Of a stretch of DNA of 64,000 bases, positions 1-6,451 are shown piece by piece. The DNA comes from Bacteroidales bacterium (GTDB lineage: Bacteria > Bacteroidota > Bacteroidia > Bacteroidales > ML635J-15), in NCBI GenBank assembly GCA_017620015.1, contig JAFZRE010000006.1, positions 1 through 64,000 on the forward strand. Direction: 5' to 3'. Both the position numbers and the translations under genes were made by a program. Position 1 is the stretch's first letter. Each line of letters opens with the position of its first letter. The notes beneath the pieces are model-generated. The model was not told the origin of the DNA, made no database searches, and worked only from the letters and a program-made list of their open reading frames with translations.

Positions 1-140
1 CAATGGATAATGAACAATGGATAATGAACAATGGATAATGAACAATGGATAATGAACAATGGATAATGAACAATGGATAATGAACAATGGATAATGAACA
101 ATGGATAATGAACAATGGATAATGGATAATGGATAATCAT
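1..140. repeat. 14-bp minisatellite, eight full copies, cut by the window edge
   Basis: The unit CAATGGATAATGAA repeats perfectly from base 1 to 112. A partial copy and a shortened ATGGATA-type tail follow to about 140. The array may continue left of the window. Related words on the opposite strand occur at 32365-32395, 38565-38627 and 61875-61935, each just past the stop codon of a minus-strand gene. This suggests that the array here follows a plus-strand gene lying left of the window. Confidence 0.95.
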
Positions 141-200
141 TGAATCTTCAAATCCTCGAATTTTCAACCATTAGCTCAACGAAGTTAATTTTCAAATTTT

Positions 201-521
201 CTACTCATCTTCCAGAATTACAAGAAATATATCCTCATCCTCCTCCTTCATATAGTACTGCTCGCGGGCAAACTTTTCGAGTTCCTCCTTACCAGACATA
301 AGTTCATCTAGACGAGTACTATTCTCAAGATTTTCCTGTTCGTAATACTTCTCGTTTTCACGCAGTTCGTGAAGTTTACTCATTTTCTCAAAACGGTCTA
401 TAAGGCTGAAGTCGTCGAAGAATGTTATCCAAACAAAAAACAGTGCTCCAACAATCCACATTGCATTTTTAACGGTAAAATCCTTGACTTTGCCGAATGC
501 TTTCTTAATCTTTTCTTTCAT
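201..521 (-). CDS. FtsB/DivIC-like septum formation initiator
   Basis: A small bitopic division protein of about 106 residues. A short basic N-terminus is followed by one membrane segment (MWIVGALFFVWITFF, roughly residues 20-35), then a charged heptad-like coiled coil (residues 40-80), and an acidic end. This is the architecture of the FtsB/DivIC family, which bridges FtsQ/DivIB and FtsL in the divisome. An upstream ATG at 542 would add MEEKRKD. I prefer 521 because a TAATTTTG -7 element lies at 548-555, placing the predicted transcript start at or next to 542 and leaving about 20 purine-rich leader bases before 521. The gene stands alone, with repeats downstream. Confidence 0.75.
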   Translation of the reverse strand: MKEKIKKAFGKVKDFTVKNAMWIVGALFFVWITFFDDFSLIDRFEKMSKLHELRENEKYYEQENLENSTRLDELMSGKEELEKFAREQYYMKEEDEDIFLVILEDE

Positions 522-547
522 ATCTTTTCTTTTTTCTTCCATCAGCG

Positions 548-555
548 CAAAATTA
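548..555 (-). promoter_or_regulatory. -7 promoter element of the FtsB-like gene
   Basis: TAATTTTG on the minus strand matches the Bacteroidota -7 consensus TAnnTTTG. It ends five bases before the alternative start at 542, which would give a leaderless message if that ATG were used. Confidence 0.55.
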
Positions 556-629
556 ACACAAAAACCACTAGCTACACCAGAAATGAGCACATAGTTTTCA
601 ACAAGTTGATATTATTAAGGGCTTGATGG

Positions 630-790
630 CTGACTGGCTAAAAGGCGAACAGGCGAACAGACCCAAAGGCTAAAAGGCCAAAAGGCTAAAAGGCCAAAAG
701 TCCTGCAGTTTTTGCATAACGCTTGCTGGAGGGCAACCTGCCAGACTGGTAATCTGTCGAACTGTTAGACTGGTCTTCTGTTAGCCAACT
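630..790. repeat. Low-complexity word repeats (GGCTAAAAGG / AGACTG vocabulary)
   Basis: Several imperfect copies of GGCTAAAAGGC and of AGACTGGTnnTCTGT-like words are strung together. The same vocabulary recurs at 3200-3408 after the class-IV aminotransferase gene and in part near 61850. No ORF or RNA fold of known type is visible. Confidence 0.7.
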
Positions 791-836
791 AGCACCTCAA
801 TCTAAAATCGTAATTCGTAAATCGTAAATAATATTG

Positions 837-844
837 TATTTTTG
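837..844 (+). promoter_or_regulatory. -7 promoter element of holA
   Basis: TATTTTTG matches TAnnTTTG and ends 18 bases before the holA ATG at 863. It also shows why a TTG at 842 inside the element should not be taken as the start codon. Confidence 0.65.
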
Positions 845-862
845 CACAGAAATTTATTCGTT

Positions 863-1867
863 ATGACATACGACGAGATTCTAAACGATTTGAAGAACAA
901 GATTTACAAGCCGGTGTATCTGCTATACGGCGAGGAGTCTTATTTTATCGACAAGATAACCGACTACATTGCCAACAATGTGCTGACCGATGCAGAAAAG
1001 TCGTTCAACCAGACAATTATGTACGGCAAGGACGTAAGCATAAACACCGTCATACAGGCGGCAAGACGTTTCCCGATGATGTCGAACTACCAGGTAGTAA
1101 TCGTAAAGGAAGCACAGAACTTGAAGCCATTTGCCGACCTCGACGTATATTTTGAAAATCCGCTCAAATCCACAATCCTCGTCCTCGCAATAAAGGATAC
1201 CCAAAAGCTAGACAAGCGTACCAAAGCTGTAAAACTGGCTGAAAAAATCGGAGCAGTACTCGAATCCAAGAAACTCTACGAGAACGAAATGATAAAATGG
1301 GTGTCGAACCTTGCAAAGTCGTACGAAATTACGCTCACACCCGAAGCACAACGCATGATGTTCGAGCACATCGGAGCCGACCTGTCACGACTCGATGGTG
1401 AAATGAAGAAACTCAAGACCGCCGTCAGCGACCAATCGACACCGATAGACGGCAAAACCGTCGCACAAAACATAGGCATCAACCGCGACTTCAATATTTT
1501 CGAACTGCAAAAAGCAATCGGAACAAAAAATGCACTGAAAGCCTATCAGATTACCGACTATTTTGCAAAGAACCCAAAAAGCACATACGTCGGAGTGGCA
1601 ATAAAGCAGATTTTCGACTACTTTATGCGCATCATGAAAGTCCACTACGCCAAAGACAAGAGCCGCAACGGTCTTGCCGCCGAACTGGGCGTCAGTCCCT
1701 ACTTTGTGGAGGAATACACACGTGCGGCTTCAAATTACCCTATCGGGAAAATTGTTAGCATCGTTTCATTCCTGCGAGAAGCCGACATCAAAAGCAAGGG
1801 CATGGACGGAACATACGAGGATGGCGACATCTATAAGGAACTAATCTTCAAAATAATGCACGTATGA
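863..1867 (+). CDS. holA: DNA polymerase III delta subunit
   Basis: The clamp-loader subunit that opens the beta clamp during replication. The 334-residue protein has the family's plan: an AAA-like N-terminal domain starting near YLLYGEESYFIDK (where delta normally lacks a working P-loop), the conserved FNIFELQKAI segment before the helical domain (around residues 210-220), and a C-terminal helical collar domain. Length agrees with other delta subunits. ATG 863 was chosen because the TATTTTTG element at 837-844 sits just upstream. The gene overlaps the next by 4 bp (ATGA), so the three genes 863-3215 form one operon. Confidence 0.9.
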   Translation: MTYDEILNDLKNKIYKPVYLLYGEESYFIDKITDYIANNVLTDAEKSFNQTIMYGKDVSINTVIQAARRFPMMSNYQVVIVKEAQNLKPFADLDVYFENPLKSTILVLAIKDTQKLDKRTKAVKLAEKIGAVLESKKLYENEMIKWVSNLAKSYEITLTPEAQRMMFEHIGADLSRLDGEMKKLKTAVSDQSTPIDGKTVAQNIGINRDFNIFELQKAIGTKNALKAYQITDYFAKNPKSTYVGVAIKQIFDYFMRIMKVHYAKDKSRNGLAAELGVSPYFVEEYTRAASNYPIGKIVSIVSFLREADIKSKGMDGTYEDGDIYKELIFKIMHV

Positions 1868-2352
1868 ATAAGGCGGTTTTCCTCGATAGGGACGGCGTGA
1901 TAAACAGAGAACTCGGTCACTACTGCGAAAAGGTAGATGACTTTGAAATACTTGAAGGTGTCGGCTGTGCGATAAAAGTGCTGAAAGAAGCAGGATTCCT
2001 TGTGATTGTAATTTCCAACCAAGGCGGAATAGCAAAAGGACTATACACAGAAGCCGACGTCAACGCAATGCACAAAAAATTTCGCGATTACCTTATTGAA
2101 TATGGCACCGACATTGACGACTTCTACTTCTGTCCCCACCACGATTCCATCAGCAAATGCCTTTGCCGCAAGCCCAACAGCCTGATGATTGAAAAAGCAA
2201 TGTCTGTATATGACATCAATCCTGTATTGTCGTATATGATTGGCGACGGCAAACGCGACATCGAAGCCGCCGAACGCGCTGGGGTAAAAGGAATCCTCAT
2301 AGAACCAAACTCTGGAATACTTGAAATCTGCAAACAAATAGCATCGGAATAA
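1864..2352 (+). CDS. GmhB-like HAD phosphatase (heptose bisphosphate / histidinol-phosphate class)
   Basis: A HAD-IIIA phosphatase of 162 residues, close to GmhB, which removes the 7-phosphate of D-glycero-D-manno-heptose 1,7-bisphosphate in ADP-heptose synthesis. Motif I is LDRDGVIN, with nucleophile Asp8 and acid/base Asp10. Motif II is Ser51 in ISNQ, Lys103 lies in CRKP, and motif IV is GDGKRD (Asp128, Asp132). The zinc loop CPHH...CLC (Cys90, His92, Cys99, Cys101) is complete, so the enzyme should be active. The HisB-N type histidinol phosphatase is the main alternative, and the sequence does not decide. The gene is translationally coupled to holA and to the next gene. Confidence 0.8.
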   Translation: MNKAVFLDRDGVINRELGHYCEKVDDFEILEGVGCAIKVLKEAGFLVIVISNQGGIAKGLYTEADVNAMHKKFRDYLIEYGTDIDDFYFCPHHDSISKCLCRKPNSLMIEKAMSVYDINPVLSYMIGDGKRDIEAAERAGVKGILIEPNSGILEICKQIASE

Positions 2353-3215
2353 TGGCACGACACATAATGCTAAACGGAACAATCATGCCTTCGGACAATC
2401 CTTGCCTGAGCTACGACAACCGAGGACTTCTGTGGGGTGACTCGTTCACCGTGAAACTTCGAGGAAATTCGTGCATAGTGTATGATTACAAAAACAACTT
2501 CCAGGGCATTTGCAAAATGGCAGAATCGATGGGCATGGAAGCTCCTGATTCTTTCAAGCCTAAAATTTTTGCAAACGACCTGCTACTGCTACTGAGGAAG
2601 AACCGCATATACAAGGAATTTGCAGCCACATTAACCATATTCCGCAACAGCATCGATACAAACAAAATAGCCAGCACAAACACATTCTCAACGCTTGTTT
2701 CGGTTGAAAGTTTGCCGCACGAGTTTTATAGTATCAACAAAAACGGAATTTTTACAGACATTTTCGACTCGTCAAAGGTAATTTCTGAAATAGCAAATCC
2801 TAATTTCTCCTACGAACTTATCAGCGGCAAGATGTTGGAAGAAAACGACTTGGACGACCTGATAATAACCGACAAGGACGGAAATTACGTACGGAGCTTA
2901 CATTCCGATATTTTCTTCTTGAAAGACAAGTCGCTTATTTATGCATCAGGACACGAAAACTTTTCAATCAATGCAATATTCTCGTCAAGGATAATGCAGA
3001 TAGCAAACAGCAAGTTAGGAATGGAAATTTACAAGTCGGAAGTAAACAAAAACAAGTTAAATGGCGTTGAAGGAATGTTTCTTGCCGACCCTGTGAACGG
3101 AATACGCTGGGTTGTGGGACTTGGCAGAGAAAGATTCTACATCGGAATGGCCAACGACATTGCCTACGAAGTTTACAACTACTACAAGGAAGAAATTGAA
3201 AGGCTAAAAGGCTAA
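2352..3215 (+). CDS. Degenerate class-IV aminotransferase-fold protein, probably not a PLP enzyme
   Basis: The 287 residues follow the class-IV (BCAT / aminodeoxychorismate lyase) layout, with NRGLLWGDSF near residue 23 and LDDLIITDKDGNYV near 167-180. Aligned by eye to PabC, the Schiff-base lysine position (Lys in LKHLN) is Ala148 in IANPN. The glutamate of GxVxE is replaced by Arg181, and the usual FET after GDG is FTV. These losses suggest a non-catalytic or re-purposed protein. The start overlaps the previous gene by one base (TAATG). The last codons (ERLKG-stop) run straight into GGCTAAAAGGCTAA repeats. Confidence 0.65.
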   Translation: MARHIMLNGTIMPSDNPCLSYDNRGLLWGDSFTVKLRGNSCIVYDYKNNFQGICKMAESMGMEAPDSFKPKIFANDLLLLLRKNRIYKEFAATLTIFRNSIDTNKIASTNTFSTLVSVESLPHEFYSINKNGIFTDIFDSSKVISEIANPNFSYELISGKMLEENDLDDLIITDKDGNYVRSLHSDIFFLKDKSLIYASGHENFSINAIFSSRIMQIANSKLGMEIYKSEVNKNKLNGVEGMFLADPVNGIRWVVGLGRERFYIGMANDIAYEVYNYYKEEIERLKG

Positions 3216-3408
3216 CGAAGGGCTAAAAGGCTAACAGGCAGACAGGCTAACAGACAATTCGACTGCAAGACAGATAGACTGTTCGACTGCAAGACAGATA
3301 GACTGTTCGACTGTAAGACATTAAGCCTGCAAGCCTGTTAGACTGCAAGCCTGTTAGACTGCAAGCCTGTTAGACTGCAAGCCTGTTAGACTGCAAGCCT
3401 GTTAGACT
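3200..3408. repeat. Nested tandem repeats after the class-IV aminotransferase gene
   Basis: Three arrays follow one another. GGCTAAAAGGCTAA words include the stop codon of the preceding gene. A 24-bp unit starting TTCGACTGCAAGACAG occurs twice at 3258-3305, with a third partial copy. Then five perfect copies of the 16-bp unit GCAAGCCTGTTAGACT span 3329-3408. The core GACTG is shared between units. There are no unique spacers, so it is not a CRISPR array. Confidence 0.95.
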
Positions 3409-3416
3409 GCTCGACA

Positions 3417-3875
3417 TCATCGAATCCGATCAATTGACCTTATCAAAGCCTCATCTTTTGCTATACCCCTTATTGCCAACGCAATGAATATAGCTGCAAC
3501 AATAGGCAAAACAACAAGTATGCTGGTGTGATAGTTGGTGGCAAACTTTTCGGAAGCCTGATACAAGAAGAAAAATGCAAGTCCTGAACATCCGAGAGCC
3601 AGAATCAAATTGAATATGCAAATACGAATCTGCAAAACCCGATGACGATACATAAATATAGTCACAAGCAATATGAATACCACAAATGAAAGCAATATTA
3701 ACAACGGCAAAGTAGAATAATGTTCTTCACCGAAATTAATACCATAAAGGCCCATTGAAATATCTGTAATACCGCTTTCGGTCTGCATTTCTAAACTTCC
3801 GAACGGAACGAAATAAAAAACTGACATGCAAATCAATGCAAGCAGCAGAAACAATGTTTGAATTCTCTGTATCAT
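3417..3875 (-). CDS. DUF4293 family membrane protein
   Basis: A 152-residue protein beginning MIQRIQTLFLLLALI, the characteristic opening of DUF4293, a family found mainly in Bacteroidota with no established function. Four membrane segments are visible: residues 6-26, 58-76, 86-104 and 118-136. A TACTTTTG -7 element (3892-3899) gives a leader of about 12 bases. It is transcribed divergently from tRNA-Pro. Confidence 0.8.
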   Translation of the reverse strand: MIQRIQTLFLLLALICMSVFYFVPFGSLEMQTESGITDISMGLYGINFGEEHYSTLPLLILLSFVVFILLVTIFMYRHRVLQIRICIFNLILALGCSGLAFFFLYQASEKFATNYHTSILVVLPIVAAIFIALAIRGIAKDEALIRSIDRIR

Positions 3876-3891
3876 AATCCAAATTTTTCCG

Positions 3892-3899
3892 CAAAAGTA
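3892..3899 (-). promoter_or_regulatory. -7 promoter element of the DUF4293 gene
   Basis: TACTTTTG on the minus strand fits TAnnTTTG, 16 bases upstream of the ATG at 3875. Confidence 0.6.
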
Positions 3900-3960
3900 A
3901 CTTTTATTTCCTTACAAAATCAACAGTCACATAATCTTTGCGAAAAAAAGAAAAAATTAT

Positions 3961-3990
3961 TTGTCATCACAAAAAATAGTATTACCTTTG
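3961..3990 (+). promoter_or_regulatory. Promoter of tRNA-Pro
   Basis: TTG at 3961-3963 and TACCTTTG at 3983-3990, separated by 19 bases, make a near-ideal Bacteroidota sigma-ABfr type promoter, ending 12 bases before the tRNA. Confidence 0.8.
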
Positions 3991-4002
3991 CACTCGCTTT
4001 TT

Positions 4003-4077
4003 CGGGGTGTAGCGCAGTCCGGTTAGCGCACCTGCTTTGGGAGCAGGGGGTCGCCAGTTCGAATCTGGCCACCCCGA
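4003..4077 (+). tRNA. tRNA-Pro (anticodon TGG)
   Basis: Acceptor arm CGGGGTG (4003-4009) pairs with CACCCCG (4070-4076), with discriminator A at 4077. The anticodon arm CCTGC-TTTGGGA-GCAGG gives anticodon TGG. The T arm contains GTTCGAATC. CCA is not encoded. A promoter lies upstream and a terminator downstream, so it is a single-gene transcription unit. Confidence 0.97.
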
Positions 4078-4089
4078 CAAAAGAACAGA

Positions 4090-4113
4090 AGCCTTCACAA
4101 GAAGGCTTTTTTT
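4090..4113 (+). terminator. Rho-independent terminator of tRNA-Pro
   Basis: Stem AGCCTTC (4090-4096) with GAAGGCT (4101-4107), loop ACAA, followed directly by six T. Confidence 0.9.
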
Positions 4114-4180
4114 ATTGGCAACTATAATTTGTTGACACATAATACTTTTTAAGCCTCTTCGTCATTCAGTAAGACAAAGC

Positions 4181-4329
4181 GAACAGCAAAAGGAACGTTG
4201 CTTGTGAGCCTGTCTATACGGAACGCTGCTTGCAGCCTCGCGAAACGAAGTGAGCAATCTCCTAATGATAGCCGCACTTCGACTACGCTCAGTGAGCGGC
4301 GACGACGCTCCACGTTCCGTATCGCGTGT
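4181..4329. repeat. Three-module dispersed repeat, copy 1
   Basis: Three blocks recur at 29031-29202. Module 3 is 4181-4208 (starts GAACAGCA, ends TTGTGAG). Module 2 is 4219-4263 (contains CGCTGCTTGCAGCCTCGCGA). Module 1 is 4305-4329 (ends CGTATCGCGTGT). Here the order is 3(+), 2(+), 1(-); at the other site it is 1(+), 2(+), 3(-). Module 2 can fold back on itself around TCGCGA. The rest of the 4114-4498 gap shows no gene, only a CTTCGACTACGCTCAGTGAGC-like common intergenic word near 4277. Confidence 0.85.
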
Positions 4330-4471
4330 ATGTTCTGACTTGTGGAATGACGCCCCCTTTAATAACTTAATGATAATCTTATTGTTATAAAAATAACAAT
4401 AATCAATCGAACATCAAACTACACTTTTTATTTTAGATCGTCACATTTTTATGAAAACAAATAATATTGTG

Positions 4472-4479
4472 TAACTTTG
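4472..4479 (+). promoter_or_regulatory. -7 promoter element of lspA
   Basis: TAACTTTG ends 19 bases before the lspA ATG. A clear -33 TTG at the usual distance is not seen. Confidence 0.6.
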
Positions 4480-4498
4480 CGCAAAATTTCACGGAACA

Positions 4499-5122
4499 AT
4501 GAAGAACAAAAAGGTAATAGTCCCAATTATAATAATATTAGGCGTACTGCTTATCGACCAGATTCTAAAAATTTGGGTAAAAACACACATGACGATAGGC
4601 GAAGAAATCCACATTTTTGGAGACCGCGTAATGCTGAAATTCGTCGAGAACCCCGGTATGGCATTCGGAATGGAATTCGGTGGCAACTGGGGGAAACTCG
4701 CACTCAGCATATTCAGGATTCTTGCTGTCGGCGGACTGATTTGGTATCTTGTGGTACTTATCAAAAAGAAAAGCAATCTGTTCATAATCTCTTGCATATC
4801 GCTGATAATTGCTGGAGCTGCCGGTAACCTCATCGACTGCGCTTTCTACGGACTTATGTTCAACGAAAGCTACGGACAACTTGCCCAATTATTCCCCGAT
4901 GGTGGTGGATATGCAGGTTTTCTCGCAGGAAATGTAGTAGATATGTTCTATTGCCCAATAATAAGATGGGGAACGCCGCCCGACGAATCCATTTTTTTCC
5001 GCCCTATTTTTAACGTAGCAGACTCGGCAATAACAATTTCAGTGTTCCTGATGATTATCTTCTACAAGAAATTATTGCCAAAGGAAGAAAAGACACAGCC
5101 TACCGAAGATAAAGCAGAATAA
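4499..5122 (+). CDS. lspA: Lipoprotein signal peptidase (signal peptidase II)
   Basis: An inner-membrane aspartyl protease that cleaves prolipoprotein signal peptides before the lipidated cysteine. Four membrane segments are visible, at about residues 7-24, 68-88, 95-113 and 172-192. The conserved motifs are AGAAGNLID (Asp113), NVVDMF (catalytic Asp148) and FNVADSAI (catalytic Asp175). At 207 residues it is longer than E. coli LspA (164) because of an insert around residues 118-143 and a hydrophilic tail, as is common in Bacteroidota. Several predicted lipoproteins in this window would be its substrates. It overlaps the next gene by one base. Confidence 0.92.
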   Translation: MKNKKVIVPIIIILGVLLIDQILKIWVKTHMTIGEEIHIFGDRVMLKFVENPGMAFGMEFGGNWGKLALSIFRILAVGGLIWYLVVLIKKKSNLFIISCISLIIAGAAGNLIDCAFYGLMFNESYGQLAQLFPDGGGYAGFLAGNVVDMFYCPIIRWGTPPDESIFFRPIFNVADSAITISVFLMIIFYKKLLPKEEKTQPTEDKAE

Positions 5123-6234
5123 TGAAAGTTCCGTTTTTCAGATTCGACTGGTTCTTCCAAGAAAACCGCAGACAGATAATGTCGGTTCATGAAGAAATCA
5201 TGTCGTCGGGACGATACGTTCATGGAGATTATACACAAAGGCTTGAAGAAAAACTTGCCGAACTTTGCACCCGCAGGTTTGCAGCAACTACAGGCTCCTG
5301 CACTGATGCGCTTTTCTTTGCACTGCAAGCAGTTGGAATAAAGGATGGAGATGAAGTGATTGTACCGCCGTTCTCGTTCGTAGCGACATTAGATTCGATT
5401 CTCAGATGCGGTGGCGTGCCAGTATTTGTTGACATATCGCGCGAACACTTTATGCTCGACATCGACAAACTTGAAGATGCCATCACACAGCGCACCAAAG
5501 CAATTGTACTGGTACAGCTTTTCGGGCAATGCCATCCGCAACAGGAAACAATCCACAAAATAGCGCAAAAGCATGGTATTCCGCTGATTATAGATGCGGC
5601 TCAAGCTGTAGGAATAAAAAACAACGGTATTTCTGCCGCAAAAGTCGGCGACATTGCCTGCATCAGTTTCGACCCCACAAAAATCGTATCGGCATACGGC
5701 ACTGGCGGTGCAATCCTTACTGACGACGAAAATACATACACAACAATAAAAAAACTTGCCAACCACGGACTTAGCAACGGCATTTCTGAAATTTCAGGCT
5801 ACAACAGCAAGATTTCCGAATTGGAAGCGGCATACATTCTTCTTCAGATTGAAAAGTTACCGCAGACAATGGCAAGGTTGAATGAAGTCGCAGAAAAATA
5901 CTTGTCACAACTTGATGTAGTAGAAGAAATTGCACTTCATCAAAAATATTGCACAGAACCCAACTGCCACAAGTTTGTAATCAGCACCGACAAGCGCGAC
6001 GAACTTCGCAATTATCTGGAAAACAATAACATTGAAACGAAAATCCACTACGCAAAATTATTGTCGGAACAGAAAATTCTTGCAGGACGCAAATTCTTAA
6101 AACACAACTTGTCGAATGCAGAGAAAGCGTCAAGGCAAGTATTGAGTTTGCCTATTTATCCCAACATAACCTACGAAGAAATTTCATACGTCTGCCAGTA
6201 CATAAAGGCGTTCTTTTGCAAATCCGCCCACTGA
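5122..6234 (+). CDS. DegT/DnrJ/EryC1/StrS-family aminotransferase
   Basis: A PLP-dependent sugar aminotransferase fold (370 residues) of the type that aminates nucleotide-linked keto-sugars for surface glycans. The Schiff-base lysine is Lys187 in FDPTKIVSAYGTGGAI, and the cofactor aspartate is Asp158 in IIDAAQ. The N-terminus (VPFFRF...VHGDYTQRLEEKLAEL) and the proline-rich PFSFVATLDSI segment are typical. It is translationally coupled to lspA. No sugar-nucleotide genes lie next to it, so the substrate cannot be inferred. Confidence 0.85.
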   Translation: MKVPFFRFDWFFQENRRQIMSVHEEIMSSGRYVHGDYTQRLEEKLAELCTRRFAATTGSCTDALFFALQAVGIKDGDEVIVPPFSFVATLDSILRCGGVPVFVDISREHFMLDIDKLEDAITQRTKAIVLVQLFGQCHPQQETIHKIAQKHGIPLIIDAAQAVGIKNNGISAAKVGDIACISFDPTKIVSAYGTGGAILTDDENTYTTIKKLANHGLSNGISEISGYNSKISELEAAYILLQIEKLPQTMARLNEVAEKYLSQLDVVEEIALHQKYCTEPNCHKFVISTDKRDELRNYLENNNIETKIHYAKLLSEQKILAGRKFLKHNLSNAEKASRQVLSLPIYPNITYEEISYVCQYIKAFFCKSAH

Positions 6235-6360
6235 GCCAAAACTTCCCGCCCACTGCGTCGTACTGAGCTTGCCGAAGTAAGCGTAGTCGAAGTGAAGGAC
6301 ACGGAATCTCATTATCGACCCTTCGACAGGCTCAGGGTACTATTGGAGCAAATCAGGGTG
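6235..6360. repeat. Intergenic palindromic word CCCTTCGACAGGCTCAGGG and relatives
   Basis: An imperfect inverted repeat occupies 6319-6337 and a reversed relative occurs around 6263-6293 (GAGCTTGCCGAAGT, AGTCGAAGTG). Similar words recur at 4277, 46425-46450 and 53823-53861. This type of sequence is scattered in many bacterial genomes; no coding potential is seen. Confidence 0.6.
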
Positions 6361-6402
6361 CGAACAATACACAAAAAAACAGTCATAAATGAAACTAGTT
6401 CG

Positions 6403-6432
6403 TTGCCGATAATCATAAATATTGTACTTTTG
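6403..6432 (+). promoter_or_regulatory. Promoter of the TMTC-like gene
   Basis: TTG at 6403-6405, then 19 bases, then TACTTTTG at 6425-6432; the ATG follows at 6452. The TTG at 6422 that would extend the frame overlaps the -7 element and was rejected as start. Confidence 0.7.
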
Positions 6433-6451
6433 CAATCTAAGTCATAAGAAT

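Noticed and set aside
1-140. Repeat array as CRISPR or iteron origin
   Set aside because: A 14-bp unit without spacers, no rep gene nearby, and related words elsewhere follow unrelated genes.
3329-3408. Perfect direct repeats as a CRISPR array
   Set aside because: Units are 16 bp and contiguous with no spacers, and no cas genes are present; they are tandem repeats.
3858-4127. Plus-strand reading frame of 89 codons over the tRNA-Pro region
   Set aside because: It crosses the tRNA and its terminator, and has no family features.
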